64,000 nt of DNA from Spirochaetales bacterium Spiro_09 (GCA_001604385.1 LVBK01000020.1:79481-143480); one strand, 5' to 3'; positions 45,230 to 54,425 are shown, counted from the first letter of the stretch. Numbers and translations are program-made. Notes: generated by a model not told the origin, from the sequence alone.

Positions 45230-46312
45230 ATGTATAAAATCGGTGCGGTATGTGTGGCCCTGTTTTTCATTGTCTCCTGTACGGATAAAACTGATGCTCA
45301 AAGCGGTCCGACCGCCTGGGAAGGCGGGGCTCCAGTCGATACGGTTGCCGTTGAGGCCCTGGTGGTTTCCCGCGGGCAGCTGGTCTCGACAATCAATGCC
45401 TCGGGCACGGTTGCCGGCGTCAATGAAGCCCTGGTGGTTTCGGAAGCACAGGGAATTATCAGGCGGCTTTCCGTGGCTCCCGGACAGCGGGTTCGGGAAG
45501 GGCAGGAGTTGTTGAAAATAGACGACACCATTGCGGCCTTGAATGTGCAGCGGGCAAAGGATCAGCTCGATTCAGCCCAGCTTGATTTACGCGCAAATGA
45601 ACAGCTTGCCGAGTCTGGCGGAAGTTCCACTGCGGCCCTTATTCGCGCCAGAAGCGCCGCGAGCGCGGCCCGTGCCCAATACGAAACCGCTCTCAAGGCC
45701 TTTAACGACACGACGGTGCGTTCGCCCATAAGCGGTATTGTAGCCACCAGGTCCGAGGGTGTAACCGTGGGAAATGTTATCAGCGCCTTCACGCGCGTAG
45801 CCCGTGTTGTTGACAATTCATCATTCAAAATAACGGTAGGTCTCGGTGAACGGGAAATAGGCCTTGTACGTACAGGGAATCCGGTGTCGGTGAGCATTCC
45901 CTCGGCTTTGGGAAGCGAACTTGTAGAGGGCCTTGTCGAGTCGACGGGCGGAGGTGCAGATCCTTCTACCGGCAGCTATTCTGTCATCATCTCCTTTGCA
46001 AATAAATGGGATAATCTGGTCAAGTCGGGCATGTCCGCGTCGGTAGAAATAACTTCCAGTGAGCGGGAACCGGCTATTGTTATTCCTCTGTCTGCCCTTT
46101 TGCGCCGTAATGAGCGCTATGCAGTATTTGTTGTCAAGGACAATACGGTTCAGGTCCGGGAAGTCACGCCCGGTCAGCGAAGCGGAGTCCGTACGGAAAT
46201 CCTTTCCGGATTGTCCGAAGGCGAGCATCTTGTTATCAGCGGCTTGAGCCGGCTTCGGGACGGTACGCCGGTAGCTGTCACGCTCCGGGGGAATTCCTCG
46301 GAAAGGGAGTAA
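45230..46312 (+). CDS. RND efflux periplasmic adaptor (MFP/HlyD-like lipoprotein)
   Basis: 360 residues. The signal peptide ends FFIVSC with Cys at about 17. Membrane-fusion-protein order is clear: beta-barrel/lipoyl half (ASGTVAGVNEALVVSEAQGIIRRLSVAPGQRV), an alpha-helical hairpin (LNVQRAKDQLDSAQLDL ...), the second lipoyl half (TTVRSPISGIVATRSEGVTVGN) and the C-terminal barrel (VIPLSALLRRNERYAVFVVKDN). It bridges the inner-membrane pump to an outer-membrane channel, and no TolC gene is here. AAGGAG 6 nt before ATG 45230; the pump gene follows after 2 bp. Confidence 0.94.
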   Translation: MYKIGAVCVALFFIVSCTDKTDAQSGPTAWEGGAPVDTVAVEALVVSRGQLVSTINASGTVAGVNEALVVSEAQGIIRRLSVAPGQRVREGQELLKIDDTIAALNVQRAKDQLDSAQLDLRANEQLAESGGSSTAALIRARSAASAARAQYETALKAFNDTTVRSPISGIVATRSEGVTVGNVISAFTRVARVVDNSSFKITVGLGEREIGLVRTGNPVSVSIPSALGSELVEGLVESTGGGADPSTGSYSVIISFANKWDNLVKSGMSASVEITSSEREPAIVIPLSALLRRNERYAVFVVKDNTVQVREVTPGQRSGVRTEILSGLSEGEHLVISGLSRLRDGTPVAVTLRGNSSERE

Positions 46313-46314
46313 GC

Positions 46315-49300
46315 ATGAAACTTCCCGCATTTTCCATAGACAATCATGTCCTTTTGAACATCGTCCTGGTTACCCTTTTGTCGCTCGGAATCATCAGCAT
46401 CGGAAGACTGCCCCAGGAACAGTTTGCCGAAGTGCCCTTCTACTGGGTAAATATTACCGTACCGTATCCGGGAGCCTCCGCGGACGATATCGAGAGATCG
46501 GTTACCGTTGAAATCGAGAAGGCCATGCAGGGTCTCGACAAGCTCAAGGAGATACAGAGTGTAACCGGAAATGGCATATCGGTTGTCCGCGTTGAATTTG
46601 ACGACGGCATTACCCCCCTTCAGTTTGAGCGGCTCTTTCAGGACGTCAACACGCGCTTCTCGCGGGTTCCTTTACCGGAGGGCACCCTGAAAGCCGATGT
46701 CAGCGATTTTTCTTCAAATGATTTTGTTCCGGTCATCCAGATTGGACTTTCGCCCGAAAGTGGATCATCCGTGTCCTACGAGGCTCTGCACAGGACGGCG
46801 AACCGGCTTGGCGAGCGTATATTGTCGATCGGCGATGTTTCGGCGGTCGAAGCCAGTGGACAAAGGGAGCGAATTATCCTGGTCGAGGCTGACAGCGACC
46901 GTCTTGAAAGTTTGGGCATAGGCCTTTCCGAACTGGTGCGGGCAGTTCAGCAAAAAAATGTTTCTGTGCCCGGTGGCGTGCTCGAAACCGAGACCCGTGA
47001 ATACATTCTCCGGACGGTCGGAAACCTCGAAGGTATTGACGATTTTGACCGGGTGATTGTCAGGCGAAACGGAACGACCGGGTCAATCGTTCATGTGGGC
47101 GATCTTGCGCGAGTGCAGGACACCTACTCCGACTCGGGCGATATTGTGTTTCTGAACAGCCAACCCTCCATTGTGCTTCAGGTAACCAAGGTCCCCCGTG
47201 GTGATGCTATCAAAATTGTTGAAAGCGTGCAAAAACTGCTTGCTGACCGGGGCGATCTGATCGAAGAGGGCGTGGCTGTCAGTCTTTTGAATGACTCTAC
47301 CGTTCAAATCCGCGATTCAATCGATGTCCTCGTGTCAAATGCCGTTCAGGGCCTGATACTGCTGACAGTCATACTCTTTTTCTTTGTCGGTTTCCGCAAT
47401 GCCCTCATGACCGCCTTCGGTATTCCGGTGACCTTCGCCATCACCTTTGTCATTCTGGAGGCCCTGGGCGAAACGCTCAACTCGAATACACTCTTCGGTC
47501 TGGTATTGGTACTCGGCATGATAGTTGATCACTCCATCGTTCTGATAGATAACTCCCTGCGGTACCGGCAGTTGGGCCTTGACCGGCGGGAAGCCGCCAT
47601 ACGCGGCACGTCGGAGGTTTTGTGGCCTATCGTGGCGTCCGCACTTACCACCATGGCCGCCTTCCTTCCGCTTATGATACTGCCCGGAACAATCGGCAAG
47701 TTTCTTCGCGTTATACCGCTCGTGGTTACCATCGCGCTTGCCGTCTCGACAGTGGAATCGATCATTTTCGTCCCCTCTCACTTTGTGCACTGGAGGGGAA
47801 ACGACGGGGTAAAGAGAACGGCCTTTTTCGAGATACTCATTCCACGTTTTGCGGCCCTGAGCCGCCGGCTGTATAATTGGCGAGGCAGGGTCATGCTTGT
47901 GTTTGTCGCCCTTGTCATCCTGATATTCAGTTCCCTGGCCTTCGTGAAGGTTGATCTTTTTGCGGCAGAAGATTTTTCCTATTTTACTATAGATATTGAC
48001 ATGCCTACCGGTGCAAACCGCCAGGAATCGGCCCGGGTCGCCCGACTGTATGAAGAGCGCATTCTGCAGTTTCGGGGAAACGGGGAAGTACTTAATACCC
48101 TTACCACCATAGAGGCCGGCTCTGCTTCGAAGGCCTCGATTCTGGTGGACTTGACCGAACAAAAAGACGGACGGACACGGAGTATCCCGGTTATCATGAA
48201 TGAAATACAAGGCTTGACCAGGGACATACCGGGTCCGGATACCGTACGGTTCCGCAAGGCACAATCCGGACCGCCGACCAGTCCTCCTGTCGCTTTCCGG
48301 CTTCGCGGCGACGATTATGGCGCTCTGTCTGCTGCGGTAGATGGAATCCGTTCCATTCTTGAATCGTATTCCGTTCTTTTCAATATTGAAGATACCCTTG
48401 AAACCGGTTCGCCCGAACTGCGAATCAGGATAAACGAAGAGCGGGCTGCAGCCTATGGTCTTTCGGTTGCCGCCATAGGGTCCTTTATCCGGGGCGCGTA
48501 TGACGGGCTGCCGGGCGGGACGGTGTTTATTAATAACGAAAAAATAGACGTGGTTGTACGCTATGCCCGGTCTGAGGGCCGTTCGGCAATTGATCGCCTG
48601 TCAGAATTGCGCTTTACTGCCCCGTCAGGACTTACCGTTCCGTTTTCTGCCATTTGTACTATAGAGAGCGATGACGGGCTTGCTTCGATCAAGCGGGTTG
48701 ACGGCAAGCGGGAGGCGGGAATATCTGCCTCGGCATACGACAAAGAGCAGGTTTCCCGAATAAACGGAGAGGTTGCCCGCTGGTTCAGGGAAGAATTCGC
48801 TCCCGCCAATCCGGGCGTCGAATTCGTCTCCGGTGGTGAATTTTCAGAATTTGCCGATCTTTTGATACAGATTCTCCGGGTGTTTTTGTTGGGCATTTTT
48901 CTTATTTATGCAATACTCGGGGCCCAATTTAAATCGTATACCCAGCCGTTCATCATTCTTTTGTCGGTTCCCATGGCCTTTGCCGGTGTCATGCTGTATC
49001 TTGCCGTTTCGGGAACACCGTTTTCGACGACCGTACTCTATGCAGCGGTTGCCCTGGCGGGTGTTTCGGTTAATGACACTATCGTTCTGATTGATTTTAT
49101 CAATGAACAGCGCCGACAGGGAATGGCGATTGCAGAGGCTGTTGTGGAAGCCGCCTCGACACGTTTGAGACCCATCCTCCTTACCTCGGTTACCACCATA
49201 AGCGGTTTGTTACCGACCGCAATCGGAATCGGGGGGTATTCAGTGGTGTGGAGTCCTATGGCGAGTACCATAATATTCGGGCTTTTATTTTCCACCCTTA

Positions 49301-49428
49301 CTGCGTTGACCGTCATACCGGCCATGTACGGATTATTGTATGACAGACAAGCGAGTACAGGGTTCCGCTGGTTCGCAGGTCTGAAGCAGGCAGCCTACTC
49401 TCTCTTGCGCCATCCTCAGGGGAAATAG
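46315..49428 (+). CDS. RND-family efflux pump (AcrB/CzcA superfamily)
   Basis: A 1037-residue, 12-helix pump with two large periplasmic loops. The start KLPAFSIDNHVLLNIVLVTLLSLGIISI, a porter loop (PYPGASADDIERSVTVEIEKAM), helix 4 with GLVLVLGMIVDHSIVLIDN (proton-relay Asp) and the helix 10-11 region SVNDTIVLIDFINEQRRQG, RLRPILLTSVTTISGLLPTA are all canonical. One Asp stands where HAE1-type pumps have two, so the group (drug versus lipid or metal export) is uncertain. It is co-transcribed with the adaptor gene. Confidence 0.94.
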   Translation: MKLPAFSIDNHVLLNIVLVTLLSLGIISIGRLPQEQFAEVPFYWVNITVPYPGASADDIERSVTVEIEKAMQGLDKLKEIQSVTGNGISVVRVEFDDGITPLQFERLFQDVNTRFSRVPLPEGTLKADVSDFSSNDFVPVIQIGLSPESGSSVSYEALHRTANRLGERILSIGDVSAVEASGQRERIILVEADSDRLESLGIGLSELVRAVQQKNVSVPGGVLETETREYILRTVGNLEGIDDFDRVIVRRNGTTGSIVHVGDLARVQDTYSDSGDIVFLNSQPSIVLQVTKVPRGDAIKIVESVQKLLADRGDLIEEGVAVSLLNDSTVQIRDSIDVLVSNAVQGLILLTVILFFFVGFRNALMTAFGIPVTFAITFVILEALGETLNSNTLFGLVLVLGMIVDHSIVLIDNSLRYRQLGLDRREAAIRGTSEVLWPIVASALTTMAAFLPLMILPGTIGKFLRVIPLVVTIALAVSTVESIIFVPSHFVHWRGNDGVKRTAFFEILIPRFAALSRRLYNWRGRVMLVFVALVILIFSSLAFVKVDLFAAEDFSYFTIDIDMPTGANRQESARVARLYEERILQFRGNGEVLNTLTTIEAGSASKASILVDLTEQKDGRTRSIPVIMNEIQGLTRDIPGPDTVRFRKAQSGPPTSPPVAFRLRGDDYGALSAAVDGIRSILESYSVLFNIEDTLETGSPELRIRINEERAAAYGLSVAAIGSFIRGAYDGLPGGTVFINNEKIDVVVRYARSEGRSAIDRLSELRFTAPSGLTVPFSAICTIESDDGLASIKRVDGKREAGISASAYDKEQVSRINGEVARWFREEFAPANPGVEFVSGGEFSEFADLLIQILRVFLLGIFLIYAILGAQFKSYTQPFIILLSVPMAFAGVMLYLAVSGTPFSTTVLYAAVALAGVSVNDTIVLIDFINEQRRQGMAIAEAVVEAASTRLRPILLTSVTTISGLLPTAIGIGGYSVVWSPMASTIIFGLLFSTLTALTVIPAMYGLLYDRQASTGFRWFAGLKQAAYSLLRHPQGK

Positions 49429-49500
49429 CAGCTTCGGAGGTATCACCGGGAGCTGTCCCCCGTACGATGTACGCGGGCGCCCCGGCCCATTCCGGAACGC

Positions 49501-50688
49501 TTATTCGTCCAACGAGCACAGAAAGGTGCTGATCCGGTCAATAACCCCGTTCCGGTCAATTTTTACGATCGCCATTTCCCGGTTTGCGTTTTCTGTGGAA
49601 TCCGACGCATGTGCGGTATTTACCATGACATTCGAGCCGAACTCGCGCCGGATAGTTCCGGCAGGCGCCTTCAGCGGATCGGTCGGGCCCAATACTTCGC
49701 GAATCTTTTCAACCGCATTTTCGCCTTCGTAGACAATGATCATGCACTTGCTCTTGCCAGGTTTTTGAATGTCTGCCGAATCGCATTCGTCCGGTCTGAT
49801 GCCGGTCATAAAGCCGACAATCTGATAAAATTGCTCCCGGGCAAAGGCGGAACCGAAGTCCCGGGTAATGGATTCCGCGACCGCAGGGGGAATATGGAAC
49901 GAAAACTTTTCGGTCAAATGATCTATTGCCTGTTTGCCCGCGTGGGGTCCCAGCTTGTTAATCAGGGCCTGTTCGACCGGGCCGTAAAACTCCAGGGCTT
50001 CCGCGACGGACATCTGGTAAATTTTGGTACCGATAATCCGCAATCCGGTACGGCTGAACATATCAATTATGGTTCCCGGACGGGAACTGGGAACGACCCA
50101 GTTATCCGGTTTAATGATGACCAGAGTGCGTTCAATCTTTTCGGGATTGTCATATACCATGTTTTCTACAAGATTTTGAGAATTCGCCAGGAAGGAGGCC
50201 ATCAGCTTGAAGTTGTTGATGCACTGGGCATCCGTCGAGGGAGTAAAAACTACCGGCTCGAAATATTCGACCCGTTCGGGATTCTTTTCGTCCCACAGGA
50301 TATCACCGTAGGTATCCCGGATCGTTTCGCCCCGGGAGGACTCAATCGTTCTTTTTTCCGGATAAATGGGACCGGCTATCGCCTTCAGTTTTTCGACCGC
50401 ATCCGGACCGCGGAACAGCAAGAGCAGTACGCGATGTCTTCGCCCGTTGCTCGGCGTGAAGGTTTTCAGGATATACTCTTTTTTCAGGAGGGCGGTGTGC
50501 GGACTGTCCGTTGTGTCATGAAGCTGCGATTCCGCATACGCTTCGGCGAATTCTGCGGTCGGCGCTATCATTTGAGAACCGACCAGTTCCAGCTGCAGGC
50601 GGACCAAAAGCCTTGAAAGCACTCCACCGGTACGGGAGCGGGCGATGGTATAGGGCGTGAAAAGGATATACGCCAGTTCGATACTCAT
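49501..50688 (-). CDS. tandem nucleoside-diphosphate-kinase-like protein
   Basis: 395 residues made of two NDK-like halves. The first (about 1-160) keeps the fold signatures AYILFTPYTIARS, GPDAVEKLKAIAGPIYP and ETIRDTYGD, but the active-site His region is absent. The second (about 160-395) has RTLVIIKPDNW, GPTDPLKAPAGTIRREFG and the catalytic loop NTAHASDS with the phospho-His, plus a roughly 60-residue insertion. Family enzymes are about 140-150 residues and equilibrate (d)NTP pools; whether this one does so or acts in regulation is open. GAGG lies 8 nt before ATG 50688. No NDK of normal size is in the window. Confidence 0.82.
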   Translation of the reverse strand: MSIELAYILFTPYTIARSRTGGVLSRLLVRLQLELVGSQMIAPTAEFAEAYAESQLHDTTDSPHTALLKKEYILKTFTPSNGRRHRVLLLLFRGPDAVEKLKAIAGPIYPEKRTIESSRGETIRDTYGDILWDEKNPERVEYFEPVVFTPSTDAQCINNFKLMASFLANSQNLVENMVYDNPEKIERTLVIIKPDNWVVPSSRPGTIIDMFSRTGLRIIGTKIYQMSVAEALEFYGPVEQALINKLGPHAGKQAIDHLTEKFSFHIPPAVAESITRDFGSAFAREQFYQIVGFMTGIRPDECDSADIQKPGKSKCMIIVYEGENAVEKIREVLGPTDPLKAPAGTIRREFGSNVMVNTAHASDSTENANREMAIVKIDRNGVIDRISTFLCSLDE

Positions 50689-50797
50689 TGTTCTAACCTC
50701 ATTGTTCTGTTACTCTTTATACAAGTATGCCACATTTCCCTTGTAACGGGAATCAGGCGTTTTATCTATGGATCATCACTGCCAAGGGGAGACAACA

Positions 50798-51520
50798 ATG
50801 ATTCGAACTTTTTTCGCGATAGTACGATTCTGGCTGTATTTAATCCGGTATATTCCGAAGCATTTCGAGGTATTGCGTCTGGAAAAAGAAGGACGAATTG
50901 CGGAGCGCGACGAACTGGTCAATCAGGGTGTGCGTACCTGGGCGCGCTATTGCGTCGCTCTTGCCGGAGCGACCGTCGAGGTCCACGGTGAGGAGCTGAT
51001 TCCACCGGATACCGCGGTCGTGTTTATCGGAAACCATCAGGGCTATTTCGACATTCCCCTGATGCTCGGCTTTATCAATAAACCGAAAGCCTTTATCTCG
51101 AAAATTGAAATTCTGAAGGTTCCGCTTTTGAATGACTGGATGAAGCACATGCAATGCACCTTCCTTGACCGCAAGGATATGCGTCAGTCCATCCGCGCAA
51201 TGGCAGAGGCAGTCGAGACGGTAAAAAAGGGGTATTCACTGGTAATATTTCCCGAGGGTACCCGCAGCAAGGGCAAACCGGTGTCGGAATTCAAGGCGGG
51301 TAGTTTCAAGCTGCCCTTCAAGGCCGGCGTTCCCATCGTTCCGGTAACTATCGATGGTTCCTGGCGCATTCTCGAGGAAAAGGGACATTTCCAGAAGGCT
51401 CATGTACGTATAACAGTTCATCCGCCTATTGAGACCGCCAATCTTGACCGTGAACAGCAAGCAGCTATTCCTGCGCGTGTTCAGGAGATTGTGCAAAAGG
51501 GTTTATCAAATATTTCTTGA
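50798..51520 (+). CDS. plsC: 1-acyl-sn-glycerol-3-phosphate acyltransferase PlsC
   Basis: A 240-residue membrane-associated acyltransferase that makes phosphatidic acid from lysophosphatidic acid. It has an N-terminal hydrophobic segment, motif I NHQGYFD (HX4D), motif III FPEGTRSKGKP and motif IV VPIVPVTI. ATG 50798 is preferred (GGGGAGA 6 nt upstream) over an in-frame ATG at 50768. It is divergent from the NDK-like gene and ends within the short repeat at 51518. Confidence 0.94.
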   Translation: MIRTFFAIVRFWLYLIRYIPKHFEVLRLEKEGRIAERDELVNQGVRTWARYCVALAGATVEVHGEELIPPDTAVVFIGNHQGYFDIPLMLGFINKPKAFISKIEILKVPLLNDWMKHMQCTFLDRKDMRQSIRAMAEAVETVKKGYSLVIFPEGTRSKGKPVSEFKAGSFKLPFKAGVPIVPVTIDGSWRILEEKGHFQKAHVRITVHPPIETANLDREQQAAIPARVQEIVQKGLSNIS

Positions 51521-51573
51521 GGCAGAGGGCGTAAGGGTCCGCGTTCGTGCAAGGCGCGGAGCCGCCGCGTTGG
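51518..51573. repeat. second copy of the GC-rich hairpin repeat
   Basis: Starting in the plsC stop codon, TGAGGCAGA (51518-51526) is followed, 35 bp from its G, by GCGCGGAGCCGCCGCGT (51554-51570). Both blocks, at the same spacing, occur at 23130-23138 and 23166-23182. The second block folds as CGCGG-AGCCG-CCGCG. No terminal inverted repeats flank this copy. Confidence 0.55.
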
Positions 51574-51590
51574 GGGCACAAGGGTCCTTG

Positions 51591-51974
51591 TCAGAATTGT
51601 CCTGTTTTTAGAAGCACCAGGGAACAGGCCATTTGCACCTCTATGCCGGCTTCTTCCATTTTTTTCTTTGACAACAGATGCTCGCTACCCGGGTTCATGA
51701 TGACGCGCCGGGGGTGGAGTTTTAGTATGTTCGCGGTTTGTTCTTCCACGACGGAGGGGTTCACGTACAGGGTCACCGTATCGATTGCCCCTTCTATGTC
51801 ATCAAGGGAGTGGCAGACTGTCCGTCCGCCGATGATGTCGTGGGCTGGATGAACCGGTATCGGTTCATAGCCGTATTTTTCCAGAAGCTGAAATGCCTGC
51901 CAGGAATAGCGTTCCGTTTTTGGAGAAGCGCCAAGGATCACCACGCGTTTATTTGTATTCGCTGTTTGCTTCAT
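51591..51974 (-). CDS. CoA-binding-domain (YccU-like) protein
   Basis: A 127-residue single-domain Rossmann protein of the CoA_binding_2 family (YccU/YneT type). The nucleotide loop VVILGASPKTERYSWQAF, the PVHPAHDIIGG strand and VTLYVNPSVVEEQTANIL, VIMNPGSEH are characteristic. These proteins bind CoA but have no assigned reaction. AGGA lies 7 nt before ATG 51974. It stands alone between plsC and HU. Confidence 0.88.
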   Translation of the reverse strand: MKQTANTNKRVVILGASPKTERYSWQAFQLLEKYGYEPIPVHPAHDIIGGRTVCHSLDDIEGAIDTVTLYVNPSVVEEQTANILKLHPRRVIMNPGSEHLLSKKKMEEAGIEVQMACSLVLLKTGQF

Positions 51975-52039
51975 GGCAGCATCCTTTTAATCGGCCGGGA
52001 CGGGCACCTCCGGGTATCTTGTCCGGAGGCGCATACACA

Positions 52040-52318
52040 TTATTTTTTGTTGACCAAATCCTTCAGGGCCTTTCCTGCCTTGAATTTGGGGGTTTTTGCC
52101 GCCTTGATGGTGATTGTTTCACCGGTCAGGGGATTGCGTCCGGTGCGGGCCGCGCGGGCGCCTACATCGAAGGTTCCGAAGCCGATCAGCTGAACGCTGC
52201 CGCCCTTTTTGAGTTCGTTCGACACGGTATTGGTGAACGCTTTGAGCGCTGCTTCGGAATCTTTCTTTGTCAGTCCGGTTTCTTTTGCAATTGCATCTAC
52301 AAGTTCTGTTTTATTCAT
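52040..52318 (-). CDS. hup: HU-family DNA-binding protein
   Basis: A 92-residue histone-like protein. The dimer-forming N terminus MNKTELVDAIAKETGLTKK, the IGFGTFDV strand and the DNA-clamp arm region ARTGRNPLTGETITIKAAKTPKFKAGKALKD are fully canonical, including the intercalating Pro in RNPLTG. It bends and compacts DNA. The start is ATG 52318 with AGGAGA 5 nt upstream, not the longer frame start at 52366. Typical size for HU is 90-95 residues. Confidence 0.97.
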   Translation of the reverse strand: MNKTELVDAIAKETGLTKKDSEAALKAFTNTVSNELKKGGSVQLIGFGTFDVGARAARTGRNPLTGETITIKAAKTPKFKAGKALKDLVNKK

Positions 52319-52383
52319 GATACTCTCCTGAAAAAGGAGTATATCATCATTTATGCCATTGTTCAAAAGGAAAACACACTATT

Positions 52384-53271
52384 ATGCCGCCGCTGCAGGG
52401 CGGACGCCCCTTTTTTGCATGGTTTGTGACCGAATTTGCCGGGCGAGGTATCTCCGAGATGAGTGAACCTGTTATTTATCGCTTCGATCCTCGCTTTTTG
52501 TCGCCCGAAATTCTTTTTCCGGTCATCTATGCCGATATGGAACGCTCCTGGTATTGGTCTAATGAGTGGGACCCTTCTTTTTATATAGCGCTTGCCCGTG
52601 CCGGTTTTATTACTATATGTACCGACCATCCCTATGCGGGGTATCTGTTGTTACCGCAAATACATACCGAATCTGCTTCCTTGCACTGGAAATCGCGAAC
52701 CATGTCCCGTTCCCTGCGGCGTTTTCTCGACGGCGGCGTGGCGAACCGCGAGGGCTTGCGCCTCAGAATCAGCGTGAGCATCAATGATGTACTGGACTCT
52801 CTTGCCCGGTGCTGGCAGGACGAATCCTGGCTTCATCCGCCGTATGTCACCTTGCTGCACGAGGTTGCCGCCTGCGCCGGTGCTGAATTTCGCCTGCTGG
52901 GTGTTGCCCTGTATGCAGGCGACCTGTGTGTGGCGGGCGAGCTTGGGTATGTAACCGGAAGCGTGTACACCAGTCTTTCCGGTTTTATGCACCCTGATCG
53001 GGTACGATGGAACAATATGGGAAAGATTCAGTTGCATGCGCTTGCTTCGGTGCTGGAGGACTGCGGGTTCCGGTTCTGGAATCTGGGTCAACCCCAAATG
53101 CAGTACAAGCGGGATCTTGGCGCCGATATTGTGGACCGGCAAACCTTTCTCGCTCAATGGTATCCGGCGGTTGCAGAGCCGACACCGGAACCTTTTATCA
53201 AGCTGCTGGATACCGATATCGATCTTTCAGGCAGAATCCTCGTTCCCGCTCCGTATCTCGATAAAGCGTGA
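52384..53271 (+). CDS. aat: leucyl/phenylalanyl-tRNA-protein transferase (Aat-like)
   Basis: 295 residues (270 if the Met at 52459 is used). The GNAT-fold core of Aat is recognisable: YAGYLLLPQIHTE, LLGVALYAGDLCVAGELGYVTGSVYTSLSGFM, and GFRFWNLGQPQMQYKRDLGADIVDR near the C terminus. It diverges from the E. coli enzyme and is closer to the eukaryote-like branch, so donor specificity is uncertain. The first 25 residues look unlike the family, and AAGGA is 12 nt from ATG 52384, so 52459 (MSEPVIYRF) is a real alternative. Its 3' end overlaps the convergent HD-GYP gene by 45 bp. Confidence 0.8.
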   Translation: MPPLQGGRPFFAWFVTEFAGRGISEMSEPVIYRFDPRFLSPEILFPVIYADMERSWYWSNEWDPSFYIALARAGFITICTDHPYAGYLLLPQIHTESASLHWKSRTMSRSLRRFLDGGVANREGLRLRISVSINDVLDSLARCWQDESWLHPPYVTLLHEVAACAGAEFRLLGVALYAGDLCVAGELGYVTGSVYTSLSGFMHPDRVRWNNMGKIQLHALASVLEDCGFRFWNLGQPQMQYKRDLGADIVDRQTFLAQWYPAVAEPTPEPFIKLLDTDIDLSGRILVPAPYLDKA

Positions 53272-54303
53272 CGAGCAAATACGCAGCACGTCGACCAGAT
53301 CAGGATCAAACCGCGTTCCGCTTTCTTCAATAATATAGCGGAATGCTTCCTCGTAGCCGGAAGGAGCCGCATAGGGCCTGCGCGTTGTCTGAATATCGAA
53401 GGTATCCGCAATAGCCGTGATGCGCGCCTGTAGCGGTATGTCTTTCCCTGAAATTCCCTGGGGATAGCCTGATCCGTCCCAATGTTCGTGATGGAACAGG
53501 ATGATATTTCGTGCAAAGTCCAGAAAGGCGTAATCCGGGAAGCTTTCCTGTATTCGGGCCATGGTGGCGGCCCCGTCCAGTGTATGGCGGCGTACCAGTT
53601 CAAACTCCCGGTCAGTGAGCGGCCCGTCTTTCTTCAGGATATAATCGGGAATACCCACCTTTCCGATATCATGGAGCCGGGCAAGCGAGCTGATCAATTC
53701 CACAAAATCGCCCTGAATTTCATCCCGGAAGCGGGGTGCCTTCGATGCCGTCTTTGCCAGTTCTTCGCAATACAGACCGATGCGCGTCATGTGGCGGCTT
53801 TTCTCGTTGTCTCTTGCCGAGGCCAGTTCAGAAAGCGACTCGATGATGTGCACCTGTGCCGGCGAGAAAATGCCCCGCGCTTCCGGGATGCTCTCCCGGT
53901 TCTCTGAACGGTGCAGCAACTGGAAAATGCGCGAGATACGGAGAACCAGTTCTTCTTCATCATAGGGTTTTCGCACATAATCGGCGGCTCCCTTGCGGAA
54001 GGCGGCTTTTATATCCTGCGGATTCTCATCGCTCGACACGATAATGACCGGAATATGGGTGCAGTGTGGGGTCAGCCGCAGAATATCAAGGAATTCCAGT
54101 CCCGAGACATGCGGCATGGTCATGTCCAGAATGATAAGGTCAGGATGTGTTGCCGAAAGACAGGCAACAGAGTCCTCGTAGGTTGCGGCACAGGTAACCC
54201 GAAACATTCCTTCCAGCTGACTTTTATACAGTACGAGTTGCGACGTACTGTCATCGATGCACAGTATGTGCTTTCCAAAGCTGTCAATCTCATCATGTGT
54301 CAT
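53227..54303 (-). CDS. response regulator with HD-GYP domain (cyclic di-GMP phosphodiesterase)
   Basis: 358 residues. A receiver domain (about 10-125) has phospho-Asp in LIILDMTMPHVSG and the Lys in VRKPYDEEEL. An HD-GYP domain follows (about 155-345) with HDIGKVGIPD and HHEHWDGSGYPQGI, all metal and GYP positions kept, so it should hydrolyse cyclic di-GMP when phosphorylated. The start is ATG 54303 with GAGGA 6-7 nt upstream. No partner kinase adjoins; the hybrid kinase at 30198 is a candidate from elsewhere in the window only by inference. Confidence 0.95.
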   Translation of the reverse strand: MTHDEIDSFGKHILCIDDSTSQLVLYKSQLEGMFRVTCAATYEDSVACLSATHPDLIILDMTMPHVSGLEFLDILRLTPHCTHIPVIIVSSDENPQDIKAAFRKGAADYVRKPYDEEELVLRISRIFQLLHRSENRESIPEARGIFSPAQVHIIESLSELASARDNEKSRHMTRIGLYCEELAKTASKAPRFRDEIQGDFVELISSLARLHDIGKVGIPDYILKKDGPLTDREFELVRRHTLDGAATMARIQESFPDYAFLDFARNIILFHHEHWDGSGYPQGISGKDIPLQARITAIADTFDIQTTRRPYAAPSGYEEAFRYIIEESGTRFDPDLVDVLRICSSRFIEIRSGNEDSA

Positions 54304-54396
54304 ACTTTTTCCTCTTTCCGAGACGCCTCTCTCAATAGTATTGTGCATGCGGGACGTCGCTTCCATGCATTTTCATCATTTTTTAAATGTTAGGCC

Positions 54397-54425
54397 TTGC
54401 AAACACTATATATAGCGTGTATTAT
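54397..54425 (+). promoter_or_regulatory. nrdAB promoter with NrdR box filling the spacer
   Basis: TTGCAA (54397-54402), 17 bp, then TATTAT (54420-54425) ending 6 nt before the nrdA ATG. The spacer is occupied by ACACTATATATAGCGT (54403-54418), which matches the NrdR-box consensus acaCwATATaTwGtgt at 15 of 16 positions. NrdR binding would block polymerase directly. Only one box is convincing; NrdR usually binds two. Confidence 0.8.

Noticed and set aside
45058..45270. 71-codon N-terminal extension of the 42415 gene
   Set aside because: It crosses the divergent promoter region and the adaptor gene start; a GGAGG supports ATG 45057 and gives a clean membrane anchor.
47335..48264. Long minus-strand open frame inside the RND pump gene
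   Set aside because: Shadow of a highly conserved plus-strand gene; no domain and low-complexity His/Arg/Lys-rich composition.
49461..49482. Hairpin around GTAC-GAT-GTAC between the convergent RND and NDK-like genes
   Set aside because: The stem needs a 2-nt bulge and there is no U-tract on either strand.
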